Shown here: positions 33,083-41,400 of the stretch, piece by piece | Numbering within the stretch: position 1 is the first letter of the stretch | Layout of the letters: the number at the start of each line of letters is the position of its first letter | Assembly (NCBI RefSeq): GCF_018614205.1 | Contig: NZ_JAGGOS010000027.1 | Span: forward strand, 1 to 64,000 | Length of the DNA stretch: 64,000 bases | Origin: Streptomyces sp. ISL-36 | Lineage (GTDB): Bacteria > Actinomycetota > Actinomycetes > Streptomycetales > Streptomycetaceae | Direction: 5' to 3' | Notes under the pieces: generated by a model | What the model saw: only the letters and a program-made list of their open reading frames with translations | Databases searched by the model: none | What the model was told of the DNA's origin: nothing | Made by a program: the position numbers and the translations under genes

Positions 33083-33771
33083 CAGCTGCTCCGCGGTTCA
33101 CGCACGAGGGCGATGCGGCCCTGGGAGGCGCGGGTGGCCAGCAGCGGCCCGTCGCTGGGGGAAACGGCCAGGTTGACCACCACGTTCCCGGAGGCGTCCG
33201 GCCGGGACACGGTCACGACGACGGCGCTGACGGTCGACGGCGGCGCTTCGGCGTCCTTGCCGGTGGGCTGCTCTCCTTGGCCGGGGGTGGTCACGGCGAG
33301 GACCTTGTCCCCGGGGGCGAGCGTGCCGGCCGGAGCCTGGCCTCGCTTCACCTGAACACCGACCTGTTGCTTGTCGTCTCCGAGACCGGTGCCGGCCACG
33401 AGCTGAGAGGTGGTCAGCAGGCCGCCCTTACGCAGGTCGACAGCCGGCCGCTTGCCGATGACGCTGGCTCTGTCGGAGGCAGGTACCGGGGTGAGAGCGG
33501 CATCTGCGCTCACCTCGGCGACGATCAGGTCGGCAGCCGTCAGGGCCTGGCCGGCCGGAACGTCGCGCGCGATGGCCAGGACCTTCGTGCGGGCACTGGC
33601 CGAGGTGACGGCCGCAGCCGCACCGAGCCCGGCGAGGACGGCCAAGACCACGCACAGCGCGGCGACGGACCAGCGTCGCTCCCGCTTGACCGGGGCGGTG
33701 GTGGTGATGGGGATCTCGGGGCGTGCCGGGGCCGCAGGGCGCGGCACCGACGGCGCGACGGGGGGTTCCAT
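33082..33771 (-). CDS. CpaB/RcpC-like SAF-domain protein
   Basis: 229 residues. Pro-rich N-terminus, a membrane helix about 35-60, then an SAF domain (VLAIARDVPAGQALTAADLIVAEVSADA...KRPAVDLRKGGLLTTSQL), as in CpaB/FlgA. Proposed to act at the cell envelope as a pilus channel or pilin-modifying component. Confidence 0.8.
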   Translation of the reverse strand: MEPPVAPSVPRPAAPARPEIPITTTAPVKRERRWSVAALCVVLAVLAGLGAAAAVTSASARTKVLAIARDVPAGQALTAADLIVAEVSADAALTPVPASDRASVIGKRPAVDLRKGGLLTTSQLVAGTGLGDDKQQVGVQVKRGQAPAGTLAPGDKVLAVTTPGQGEQPTGKDAEAPPSTVSAVVVTVSRPDASGNVVVNLAVSPSDGPLLATRASQGRIALVREPRSS

Positions 33772-33806
33772 GCGGGAAATGCCTCTCGACTTGTGCAGAG
33801 GGAGTT

Positions 33807-34664
33807 CTAGTTGAGGACCTGGACCTCGGCGACGTCGATGTCCACGGCGCTGTTACGGACCTCGGTCAGCTGGCCGGTCGGACCGCTGGTGGCTGTCCAG
33901 TCGATCGTCCAGGTAGACGTCGCAGTCACGTGGAACTTCCCCGAGGAGGTGGTCGAGGAGGGGGTGGTGTATCGGTGGCCGCAGTCAGGCGAAGGCTTCT
34001 TGCCGTACTCCGCCTTGTAGGGGGTACCGGCAGTGGTGCAGGTGACCGTCTTCCCATCGCCCATCTGCCACACGATCTTGCTGACCTTCGCTGTAGCCGT
34101 CACGGTGATGCCGCCTGCCGAGGCGCTGGCCACGTTCGGACCATAGGTCTCGGGGCCTTTCGCGGTCCACATGTAGACCGGCATCCCGACCACTCCCTTG
34201 CCGCCCGGCTTGGGGGTGATGCCGATCTCCGGGGCACGGAGCCGCATCTTGTCCAGGGCCTGCTGGGCCAGAACGGCCGGGTCGACTGCTACTGCCGGGG
34301 GACCGCCGGGACCGCCGTAGACGAAGCTCGTGAGGGGTCCGCAGGTCCGTTCGTAGACCGCTCCGCCTTCGGAAGGATCGTGACCCTCCCAGAATGCGCT
34401 GCCGGCTGGCGGCTGCGGGGTGGCGAGCAAGTACGTACAAGGCGGAGGCTTGGCGGGGGTTTCCGCAGGTGTTGTCCCGGTCCCCCCGGCTGAGCCGCTG
34501 CTCCCGCCGTTGCCGCCGCTGTTGCTGGGGACCTTGATGTCGACGCATACCCATTCGGACTGGCAGCCACCGACCCCAGGCTCCCCCGCGGCCATGGCAT
34601 CTGGGGCGGCGACGAGCACGGCGAGGAGCCCAGTGGCAACAGGAACGTGGCGGAGTCTCAGCAC
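33807..34664 (-). CDS. Secreted Tad-locus protein
   Basis: 285 residues. Signal peptide with signal peptidase I-type site (VATGLLAVLVAAPDAMAAGEP), then a Gly/Ser-rich linker after two Cys (GGCQSEWVCVDIKV). A Pro-rich region and a C-terminal beta domain with further Cys (TVTCTTAGTPYKAEYGKKPSPDCGH) follow. A protein of this type commonly precedes cpaB in Streptomyces Tad operons. It may be an exported pilus accessory protein. GTG start overlaps the lipoprotein stop. Confidence 0.65.
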   Translation of the reverse strand: MLRLRHVPVATGLLAVLVAAPDAMAAGEPGVGGCQSEWVCVDIKVPSNSGGNGGSSGSAGGTGTTPAETPAKPPPCTYLLATPQPPAGSAFWEGHDPSEGGAVYERTCGPLTSFVYGGPGGPPAVAVDPAVLAQQALDKMRLRAPEIGITPKPGGKGVVGMPVYMWTAKGPETYGPNVASASAGGITVTATAKVSKIVWQMGDGKTVTCTTAGTPYKAEYGKKPSPDCGHRYTTPSSTTSSGKFHVTATSTWTIDWTATSGPTGQLTEVRNSAVDIDVAEVQVLN

Positions 34665-35269
34665 GCCTGCTCCAGGGGCTCGGTCTTGACGACGCGCCAG
34701 CCCTCGGGCCAGCGCTCCAAGGTCGTGTGAGTGACGAACTTGGTCAGCCTCTCAGCAGGCAGTTCGACCTTCGCCTTCGTGTCGCGCTTGCGGACAATCC
34801 AGTCGGAGATGTCGAGGCAGCTCGAAAGGGAGGCGTTGGGGACCTTCTGCTGAAGATCGAGGGCAGTGACGACGGAGTCCCCGACCTTGACGTCTCCCGT
34901 GATCTCCTGGCCGGCATTGTGCACACTGGCGACATCCTTCTTCGCCTTTGCCAATGCCAGGCCGGCAGCGTACTTCTCAAGGTCTGTGCCCTTGGTGGTG
35001 CCGGTGGCGTAGGCGCGCTCCATCTGGGCCCAGTAGTTCTCGTAAAGGTGGATCAGCTGGGTCTTTGTCTGATCGGCGGTGTTCGATGGTGTGGGCGTGG
35101 GCGCTTCAGTCACCGGCTCGCTGGCAGGGGGCGCAGCGGAAGGTTTGTCGGAGGGCTCGCTGTCACCGCACGCTGAGACAGACGTCAGGGCGCTGGCCAC
35201 TAGCAGCAGAGCGACTGCTGTGCCATTCCCGCGAAGTGGTGCTCGCTTCGTTCGCGCCGACCGTGCCAC
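34658..35269 (-). CDS. Lipoprotein, first gene of the Tad operon
   Basis: 203 residues from a GTG four bases after GGGAGG. Twin-basic n-region (ARSARTKRAPLR), hydrophobic core, lipobox SVSAC at about residue 34, then a Ser/Pro/Thr linker. The mature domain is helical (IHLYENYWAQMERAYATGTTKGTDLEKYAAG) followed by beta strands, like small NTF2-type Streptomyces lipoproteins. It is the promoter-proximal gene of the operon. Confidence 0.7.
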   Translation of the reverse strand: MARSARTKRAPLRGNGTAVALLLVASALTSVSACGDSEPSDKPSAAPPASEPVTEAPTPTPSNTADQTKTQLIHLYENYWAQMERAYATGTTKGTDLEKYAAGLALAKAKKDVASVHNAGQEITGDVKVGDSVVTALDLQQKVPNASLSSCLDISDWIVRKRDTKAKVELPAERLTKFVTHTTLERWPEGWRVVKTEPLEQAC

Positions 35270-35643
35270 TGCGCCTCCCCGTGATTTCGCCTTGGTCTGC
35301 CGACCTGCGTCTTCAAGCCCGCGACCTTCCGCCTGTTGTGGTCTCAACCACAACAGGTAGCTGCTCTGTTCCCATACGTTACGCACGGATTCTCCAACGG
35401 CCCAGTCCGTTTGAGCAGTTCAAGACCGCCGTCAGCTTCGAAACCGCCATATTTGCACGCGCTGGAGGAAGTTCAACCAGGTTCAGCCACTGGTTCTCGG
35501 CCTGCGGGGATTCACGACATCAAGTCTGTCAACTCACCGGCGGGCCCCTTGGTGATCCGAAGCACACCTTCGGAGGCTGATCGGGCCCGACGCTCGGGCT
35601 CCGTTTCTGGAACGGTGGCAGCGTCGAATTCGACTGCACGCGT
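35270..35643. promoter_or_regulatory. Upstream region of the Tad operon, with operator
   Basis: No gene seen in about 370 bases. An inverted repeat, CCTGTTGTGGT at 35332-35342 and its exact complement at 35347-35357 with four bases between, is centred about 75 bases upstream of the lipoprotein start. It is well placed for a dimeric regulator; the sequence CTGTTGTGGTTGAGACCAC-like layout differs from other palindromes in the window. Confidence 0.5.
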
Positions 35644-35889
35644 TCAACCTCGATAGCACGCGCTCGCCACAGGACAGCTCGCACCTGGCGCGCCGCCGAC
35701 GGTTCGGTTTCGCGCCATGACGGCGTCCAGGCGTCCCGCATCCCGCAGATCGAGGGCGTACCACTCGGCTTGGGAGGCGTCGCCGGGTTTGGTCGCGTAC
35801 GTCGCGGCGGTTGTGTGCCCGGCCGCTCTCGCCTGCCGGATCAGTTCGGTCGCCAGAAAGCCGCTGGCGCCGATGATCAGAGCTGTCAT
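35644..35889 (-). pseudogene. Truncated NAD(P)-binding epimerase/reductase
   Basis: MTALIIGASGFLATELIRQA is a Rossmann start (GASGFLA), followed by AATYATKPGDASQAEWYALDLRDAGRLDAVMARNRTVGG, as in RmlD/SDR-type proteins of about 250-280 residues. After about 65 residues the similarity ends and the frame closes at 81, so only the 5' end remains. Confidence 0.6.
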
Positions 35890-36055
35890 CTGCTAAACGG
35901 TAGACCGGTCCCGGTGGGCACCGGCGAGGCCCGCTCCTCCTTCCCGGGGCGTCTGGGCTGGTGGACGGATAGGGCGCGCGGTGGTCGAGCGCGCCGCTGG
36001 TCAGGTGACCCAACTGGGCCCGGCGCGCGTCGCGGCCGGGCCCAGAAACACTGCC

Positions 36056-37726
36056 CTACGGGAGGGCGCGTCGAGGTAGAGGCTCTGCCTGCGACCGTGC
36101 ACTCCCCTCGTTCTGCTGCATGCCGTCAGCGAGCAGGTGGACGAGGAGGAGTCCGGTGGCACGTCTGCTGAGGATGGTGGCGGTGTCGATGAGGCGTAGG
36201 TGCTCGTGGACGGGCAGGGAGAGGGCGACGCTGGAGGCCCGGCCGGGCAGGCCGAGGGAGAAGGCGACGCAGAGCACTGTGTCCGAGTATTCGAGTAGGT
36301 CGAACTGGGCGGAGTGCGGGCCTGGCCCGTCGAGTTCCTCGATGAGCGCGCGCCGGCTGGTGATGGTCCGGCCGGTGAGCTGGACCGAGGGGTATCGGGT
36401 GAGGTGGTCCATGCGGGAGGCGAAGTCGAGCTGGGCCAGAAGGCTCTTGCCGTTCGCGCTCGCGTGCCCGGTGTCGCTGAACGGCGCCACCTCCTCAACA
36501 GGGGGCGCGGTCGTGCTGAACGCCGACGCCTGGACTGTGATCTCGCCGTCGGTGTAGGTGCTGAGGTAGACCGCCGCGCCGAGCTCGTCGCGCAGCGAGG
36601 CGAGCGTGTCCTTCAGGAGCGACTGCCCCGGGTCGGCCCGCGTGGCCAGGGCCATCAGCGGCCCGGGGAAGTGGGCGCCTGCGACGGTGTCGACGAATCG
36701 ATCGCCGCGCAGCCAGTCCAGCAGCCTGACGACGGAGTTCATCGGCATCCGGGTCCGCCGGGCGAGAGTACGGGTGTCAATGCCCTCAGCGTCGTGGATG
36801 AGCAGGAGCATGTCGCGTGCGCGTTGCGTGGTCTGCCACCGTGCCGGGACCACGGCGGGGGTGATGCTGTGGCGCGCCATGTCAGTGAGTACCGCCGGGC
36901 GCAGGGCGCTGGCCGACCACCACGGCTCGCCCCGGGAATCGCGGGGTACCTGGCGGACACGGCGTGTCGCGCAGGCTACCGAACTCAGGTCAGGCACGGC
37001 CAGAGCCAACCCGCCGGCCAGCGCGGTCAGTCGGGGCCGCTCCGGCACCGTGCGGGAGCCCGGGACGGGCCCGTACTGCGTGGGCAGCACGGGGGCGGGG
37101 ACAAGGACGAGACCGGTCCGCCCCGGCTGCTGCCCTTCCTCATCTTCCGGCTCGGCGGCCAGCGGGGCCTCCTGAGCGGTGTCGGGCTGACTGCCGGGAT
37201 CGGGCAGAGCCGGGTGCGGGTCCGGCTGAAGGAGGTGAGGAGGGATACCGAGCAGGCGGCGCACCTCCTCGAAAAAGGACGGGTCCTCGGTCTGCGGCGG
37301 CGCGCCGGAGGCGGGAAGGCGGCCTGCGGCCGCGGCCAGCAGCCGCTCGGCGTCGCCGTGTCCGTGCCAAGCAGCCTCCTCGATGAGGAACCACGCGTCG
37401 TCCGCCCAGATGGCGTTGGCCCGCAGCGCGACCAGGGCGAGCCGGAACAGCGCTCCCGGGTGCCCGGCCGAGGCAGCTTCGCCCAGCCAGTCGGCGGCGG
37501 TGGGCAGCTCGCCTCGGCTCAGCGCCTTCGATCCGAGCCGGTACAGGGAGTTCGCCCTTTCCCGTCCCTCCGCGTCCAGGTCGTACAGGTGGGTCTGGGG
37601 TCCGAAGGCGCCGTCCGGACGATCCCAGAAGTCCGGTGGCCCGGCAAGCTGGCGCATGAGCGTCAGGATCTCGGCCCCGACCTCCGGCACCGGGCGGCCG
37701 CCGCTGTCCTCGTTGAAGCGGCTCAC
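36056..37726 (-). CDS. Large regulator with IclR-like C-terminus
   Basis: 556 residues; GTG at 37726 (another at 37735 overlaps the sigma-factor stop). Residues about 50-130 hold Sel1-like helical repeats (GSKALSRGELPTAADWLGEAASAGHPGALFRLALVALRA). A disordered linker follows. The C-terminal 250 residues contain a winged HTH (DMLLLIHDAEGIDTRTLARRTRMPMNSVVRLLDWLRGDRFVD) and an IclR-type effector domain (FSDTGHASANGKSLLAQLDF). Co-transcribed with the sigma factor gene, so it may control or partner it. Confidence 0.7.
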   Translation of the reverse strand: MSRFNEDSGGRPVPEVGAEILTLMRQLAGPPDFWDRPDGAFGPQTHLYDLDAEGRERANSLYRLGSKALSRGELPTAADWLGEAASAGHPGALFRLALVALRANAIWADDAWFLIEEAAWHGHGDAERLLAAAAGRLPASGAPPQTEDPSFFEEVRRLLGIPPHLLQPDPHPALPDPGSQPDTAQEAPLAAEPEDEEGQQPGRTGLVLVPAPVLPTQYGPVPGSRTVPERPRLTALAGGLALAVPDLSSVACATRRVRQVPRDSRGEPWWSASALRPAVLTDMARHSITPAVVPARWQTTQRARDMLLLIHDAEGIDTRTLARRTRMPMNSVVRLLDWLRGDRFVDTVAGAHFPGPLMALATRADPGQSLLKDTLASLRDELGAAVYLSTYTDGEITVQASAFSTTAPPVEEVAPFSDTGHASANGKSLLAQLDFASRMDHLTRYPSVQLTGRTITSRRALIEELDGPGPHSAQFDLLEYSDTVLCVAFSLGLPGRASSVALSLPVHEHLRLIDTATILSRRATGLLLVHLLADGMQQNEGSARSQAEPLPRRALP

Positions 37727-37731
37727 AGCCC

Positions 37732-38340
37732 TCACCCTTCCTTCTCCACGCGTCGTGTCGTCTTCTTCCGATGCCCGTCCCGGATAAAACCGCCGAGCCT
37801 TCCGCGCAGCTCGATCAGGGCCGTGTACCGGTCCCGGTGAACGCGGTCCGTGCCTATGCCCAGGACCTTGGAGATCTGCTTGTCGTTCAGACCCTGGCTC
37901 TGCAGCTGCACCACCTTGCGGGGCCGGCTCAGCGGCATGGCGTCGATCGTGGGTACGACCAGCTCCTCCAACGGATCGAAGTCGTCGGCAGGCCGCCGCT
38001 GCCCGGGGACGGCCACGACGAGCCCGGTGTCGTCCAATGGGTCCAGCCGCGCCTGCGCCCGCAGTGTGTCGATCGCCAGATTTCTCGACGCTCTGCGCAG
38101 GTAGCCCGCAAGCTGCACCTCGGGACCCAGCTCGCCATTCATGACCTTCCTCGCCACCCTCAGGTACGCCTCGTGAGCCACGTCCTGGCACGCCTGGTAC
38201 GAGAGCCGACGGTTCGTCTTCCTGCGCAGGATCCGCGGTTCCGCCGCCATGAATGTCTCGTAGCAGTCCTGCAGTCGCTGGACCAAGCCCACATCAACGA
38301 CCGGGCAGGGCTCACTCGGAGCCTCGTCATCCGCTACCAC
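37732..38340 (-). CDS. ECF-like RNA polymerase sigma factor
   Basis: 202 residues, GTG after GAAGGAG. Region 2-like sequence (CQDVAHEAYLRVARKVMNGE...YLRRASRNLAIDTLRAQAR) and region 4 (LSRPRKVVQLQSQGLNDKQISKVLGIGTDRVHRDRYTALIELRGRL) are evident. The start overlaps the 3' end of the small membrane-protein gene and the stop overlaps the regulator gene, so the three form one unit. The upstream membrane protein could act as an anti-sigma element, but lacks a recognisable zinc motif. Confidence 0.75.
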   Translation of the reverse strand: MVADDEAPSEPCPVVDVGLVQRLQDCYETFMAAEPRILRRKTNRRLSYQACQDVAHEAYLRVARKVMNGELGPEVQLAGYLRRASRNLAIDTLRAQARLDPLDDTGLVVAVPGQRRPADDFDPLEELVVPTIDAMPLSRPRKVVQLQSQGLNDKQISKVLGIGTDRVHRDRYTALIELRGRLGGFIRDGHRKKTTRRVEKEG

Positions 38341-38642
38341 GGGCCATGCTCCTTCGCCGACGGCAGCGACTGCGCGTCCATGCCGCCGGCCTCGCCTACG
38401 CGCACAGTCACCGACACAGGAGGGCGGGAGGGCTGGAGCACGCCGATTTGAACGTGGACGGACAGGGATCCGTGCGTCGGGTGCTCGACGCGCGCCGGCA
38501 CGGGTTCGCCGAAGACAGGGTTCTGCATCATCCAGGCACCGCGCTGCTGCCGGTCCCAGTACACCTGCACCACGGCGGCCGCCGATTGCACGGCGGCCGC
38601 GATGACCGTGGCGAGCCCGGCCCAGTCCAAGGACGACGTCAT
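38334..38642 (-). CDS. Small membrane protein
   Basis: 102 residues. One N-terminal membrane helix (WAGLATVIAAAVQSAAAVVQVYW), then a short soluble part with a beta pattern (LSVHVQIGVLQPSRPPVSVTVRV). Overlaps the sigma-factor gene, whose start lies inside its last codons. Possible signal sensor for the sigma factor. Confidence 0.55.
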   Translation of the reverse strand: MTSSLDWAGLATVIAAAVQSAAAVVQVYWDRQQRGAWMMQNPVFGEPVPARVEHPTHGSLSVHVQIGVLQPSRPPVSVTVRVGEAGGMDAQSLPSAKEHGPW

Positions 38643-39110
38643 GTGAGTCGCTCTCCATATGAGTATCAGAGGCGCGTGGGATGCGCCTTCGACCCCTTGA
38701 CGGTCCAGCCTCCCGTGTTCTCCTGCCGGGACCGGAGAAAACCGGAACTGGCTGGAACGGCGACAAAGTTGATCGATCCTGAACGGGTGACCCTCTTGGG
38801 CACGGCTCCTGTTCGGCGACCGGAATCGAGGTACACACTCCGGACTCGCCCAACAGGGCATCAGTCGCTACAGGCAGGCGAGAGGCGCACCACACGATGC
38901 GGTTGCCAGCCGCCCGGCGCACCTGTCCGGGGTGACGACCGTCGGCGCTTGCGGATGCCGGGCCTGAAGGTTCCGCACAGGCACTCCCGCCGACGCGGCC
39001 CGGCTCCGTCCATAGCCCCGACCGGCAGGCCCAAGCGCCGACGGTCGTGGACATCTCGGCCGTCACCGCAGCCAGGATCTCGCCGAAGCTCGGCCTCAGG
39101 AGGACGGCCA
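38643..39110. other. Intergenic region
   Basis: About 470 bases between the end of the RiPP operon and the sigma unit. No gene, repeat or strong hairpin recognised; the stretch must hold the promoter of the sigma unit. Confidence 0.5.
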
Positions 39111-39968
39111 TTAGGAAGAGAAGGCGACGTAGGTACCGGCCGTCAGGCCGGAGAACGTGATGAGCTGGCGGGGCTTGAGGCAGCTGAAGGCGGAGTGCAT
39201 CGCGATGCCTGCGGCGACGGCGTACGGCATCGGCTGCGGGACGAGCAGCGCGGGCGGCAGCGCGATCTCCGCGGCGATCACGGAGGCCGCGGCCGCGCGC
39301 CAGAGGCGGACGTCCCGGTCGGTGAGGTTGCCCATGTGGCGGCGGATGAGGGCGGGGACTGCGTACTGGAATCGCCGGTGGGGCAGTTGGTCCTTGACCT
39401 GGGTGTAGGTGTGGATCCACTGGGCGAGGTAGAGGCCGCTGCGGAACTGGGGTGAGCGGAGCTTCTGCCATGCACTGTTCCAGTAGATGTCGGTGGTGAT
39501 CAGCACGAGCAGGCACTGTGCCCAGGTGTTGGCCGTGCTCGGGCCGTGCGTGACAGTCAGGCCGTGTCCCAGATCTCCGGCAAGCAGGAGGCAGGTGCCG
39601 GTCAGGAGGGTGTAGCGGACGGCGTTGGGACTCTTGAGGTACAGGAGCTCCATGGCGGCGCCGGCCAGGACCACCAGCAGCGACAGCCGGGGTACGAGTC
39701 CGGCGGCCAGGGTGAGGGCGGCGATCGTGCGGACGATCAGTGCGGGCCGGTAGGCGCTGGTGAGGAGCCGGGCCCGGCGGGGGCCGAAGCGCTGTTCGGC
39801 GAGGTGGAGGCTGAGGGAGCCGGGGGCGAACCGCTGCCAGCCGCCCTGGCCGATGGAAAGTGCGAACCGCGTGGTGAGGACGGTGCCGAAGAGGATGCGG
39901 AACCACTGGAGCCGGCCGGGGTCGGTGGGGTGCTGGAAGCCGGAGGCAATGGCGTCAAAGAACCACAC
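39111..39968 (-). CDS. HTTM-like membrane protein of the RiPP operon
   Basis: 285 residues, GTG overlapping the preceding gene by 14 bases. About six hydrophobic segments; the start (DAIASGFQHPTDPGRLQWFRILFGTVLTTRFALS) resembles HTTM/vitamin K-dependent gamma-carboxylase-like membrane proteins, which often begin with 'R..FG...L.R'. Conserved-looking polar residues sit in TDIYWNSAWQKLRSPQFRSGLYLAQWIHTY. The enzymology of bacterial HTTM proteins is poorly known. Co-location with YcaO/TfuA suggests a late membrane-linked step on the peptide, export or immunity. Confidence 0.65.
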   Translation of the reverse strand: MWFFDAIASGFQHPTDPGRLQWFRILFGTVLTTRFALSIGQGGWQRFAPGSLSLHLAEQRFGPRRARLLTSAYRPALIVRTIAALTLAAGLVPRLSLLVVLAGAAMELLYLKSPNAVRYTLLTGTCLLLAGDLGHGLTVTHGPSTANTWAQCLLVLITTDIYWNSAWQKLRSPQFRSGLYLAQWIHTYTQVKDQLPHRRFQYAVPALIRRHMGNLTDRDVRLWRAAAASVIAAEIALPPALLVPQPMPYAVAAGIAMHSAFSCLKPRQLITFSGLTAGTYVAFSS

Positions 39969-40311
39969 GGCTGTCCCTCACTTCCATACGCTGCTCGCCG
40001 CGGGCCGTAAGGACACGGCCGTCGCCGTCGATCCGTTCGTACCGGCCGCTCGCGGTGAGGTGGTCGAGGATCGCCTGGAGCTGAGGCGGTCCGAGGATGA
40101 AGGAGCCGGGCGAAAGGTGGTCGTAGACGTTGACCGGTTCGGTGCGGCCGTCCTTGGTGGTGCCGGTGAGCTGGACGATCGTGAAGGTGGCCCGGCAGAA
40201 CATCTTCCAGCGCAGCCAGCGGCCGGGCAGAGCGGTGAAGCCGATGATCATCCACGCCACGAGGGCGACGGCGACGGCGATCTGGACAGCGGACAGCACA
40301 GATCCGCGCAT
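39955..40311 (-). CDS. Small membrane-anchored protein
   Basis: 118 residues. An N-terminal membrane helix (LSAVQIAVAVALVAWMIIGFTALPG), then a soluble domain with KMFCRATFTIVQLTGTTKDGRTEPVNVYDHLSPGSFILGPPQLQAILDHL. HTTM-like proteins in Streptomyces are often preceded by such a DUF5819-like partner, which I cannot confirm here. Overlaps the HTTM gene by 14 bases and starts 75 bases after GpsA. Confidence 0.55.
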   Translation of the reverse strand: MRGSVLSAVQIAVAVALVAWMIIGFTALPGRWLRWKMFCRATFTIVQLTGTTKDGRTEPVNVYDHLSPGSFILGPPQLQAILDHLTASGRYERIDGDGRVLTARGEQRMEVRDSRVVL

Positions 40312-40386
40312 GGGTGAGGACCTCCGTGTCGGGAGGGTGAAGGTAATGAAGGGCGGCGGGCCCCGTGGCGGGGGCTGCCGCAGGTG

Positions 40387-41400
40387 TCAGCGCTCGGGCT
40401 TGGGGGGCCGCTGCATCAGCGCGGCCGCGGCCTGGTCGAGGGTGACCTTCTCGTGCAGCAGGGCGGAGATGACGTCGGTGATCGGCATCTCGACGTTGTG
40501 GGCCTGGGCCAGGGCGAGGATCGCCTCAGCGCTCTTGACACCCTCCGTGGTCTGGCGGGTGGCTGCGGTGGCCTCCTCCACAGTCAGGCCGTGGCCGAGG
40601 CGGGTGCCGAAGGTGCGGTTGCGCGACAGCGGGGAGGAGCAGGTGGCCACCAGGTCGCCCAGGCCGGCGAGCCCGGCGAGGGTGGCCGGGTGGGCGCCCA
40701 TCGCGGTGGCCAGCCGGGTGGTCTCCGCCAGGCCGCGGGTGATCAGCATGGCCTGTGCGTTGTGACCCATGCCCATCCCGGAGGCGATGCCGACGGCGAG
40801 GGCGATGACGTTCTTCACGGCGCCGCCGAGCTCGCAGCCGGTCACGTCGGCGGACGTGTAGGGCCGGAAGTACGGGGTGTGGCACGCGTGCTGGACGCGG
40901 TGAGCGGCGGCCTCGTCGGGGCAGGCGATGGTAGCGGCGGCGGGCTGGCCCGCCATGATCTCCCCGGCGAGGTTCGGACCGGAGAGCACGGCGATCCGGT
41001 CGGCACCGATGCCGGTCACCTCGGTGATGACCTGGCTCGCCCGCAGGCCGGAGCCGATCTCGATGCCCTTCATCAGCGACACGATGACCGTGTTGGGGCC
41101 GATGTACGGGGCCCAGGCGGCGAGGCCCGTCCGCAGGGACTGCGCGGGGATGGACAGTACGAGGAAGTCAGCGCCGTCCAGCGCAGCGGCCGGGTCCGTG
41201 GTGGCGGTCAGCGTGTGGGGCAGCTCGACGTCCGGGAAGTACCCGGGGTTGCGGTGCGTGGTGTTGATCGCGCCGGCGATCTCACTCCGCCGGGCGTGCA
41301 TGATGACGCTCGTGCCGGCGTCCGCCATGATCTTGCCCACGGCGGTGCCCCAGGACCCGGCCGAAAACACCGCCGCACGGGCGGAACGGTGCTGGCTCAC
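40387..41400 (-). CDS. GpsA-like NAD(P)-dependent glycerol-3-phosphate dehydrogenase homologue
   Basis: 337 residues, GTG overlapping the methyltransferase stop. The full fold is present: AAVFSAGSWGTAVG (nucleotide loop), VLSGPNLAGEI, and GGAVKNVIALAVGIASGMG with the catalytic Lys. GLGDLVATCSSPLSRNRTFG and PITDVISALLHEK follow. The usual GAGSWG is SAGSWG, the first Gly of GxGxxG being Ser. The family interconverts dihydroxyacetone phosphate and sn-glycerol 3-phosphate. A second gpsA inside a YcaO-TfuA operon suggests supply of glycerol phosphate or a modified substrate to the product. Confidence 0.8.
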   Translation of the reverse strand: MSQHRSARAAVFSAGSWGTAVGKIMADAGTSVIMHARRSEIAGAINTTHRNPGYFPDVELPHTLTATTDPAAALDGADFLVLSIPAQSLRTGLAAWAPYIGPNTVIVSLMKGIEIGSGLRASQVITEVTGIGADRIAVLSGPNLAGEIMAGQPAAATIACPDEAAAHRVQHACHTPYFRPYTSADVTGCELGGAVKNVIALAVGIASGMGMGHNAQAMLITRGLAETTRLATAMGAHPATLAGLAGLGDLVATCSSPLSRNRTFGTRLGHGLTVEEATAATRQTTEGVKSAEAILALAQAHNVEMPITDVISALLHEKVTLDQAAAALMQRPPKPER

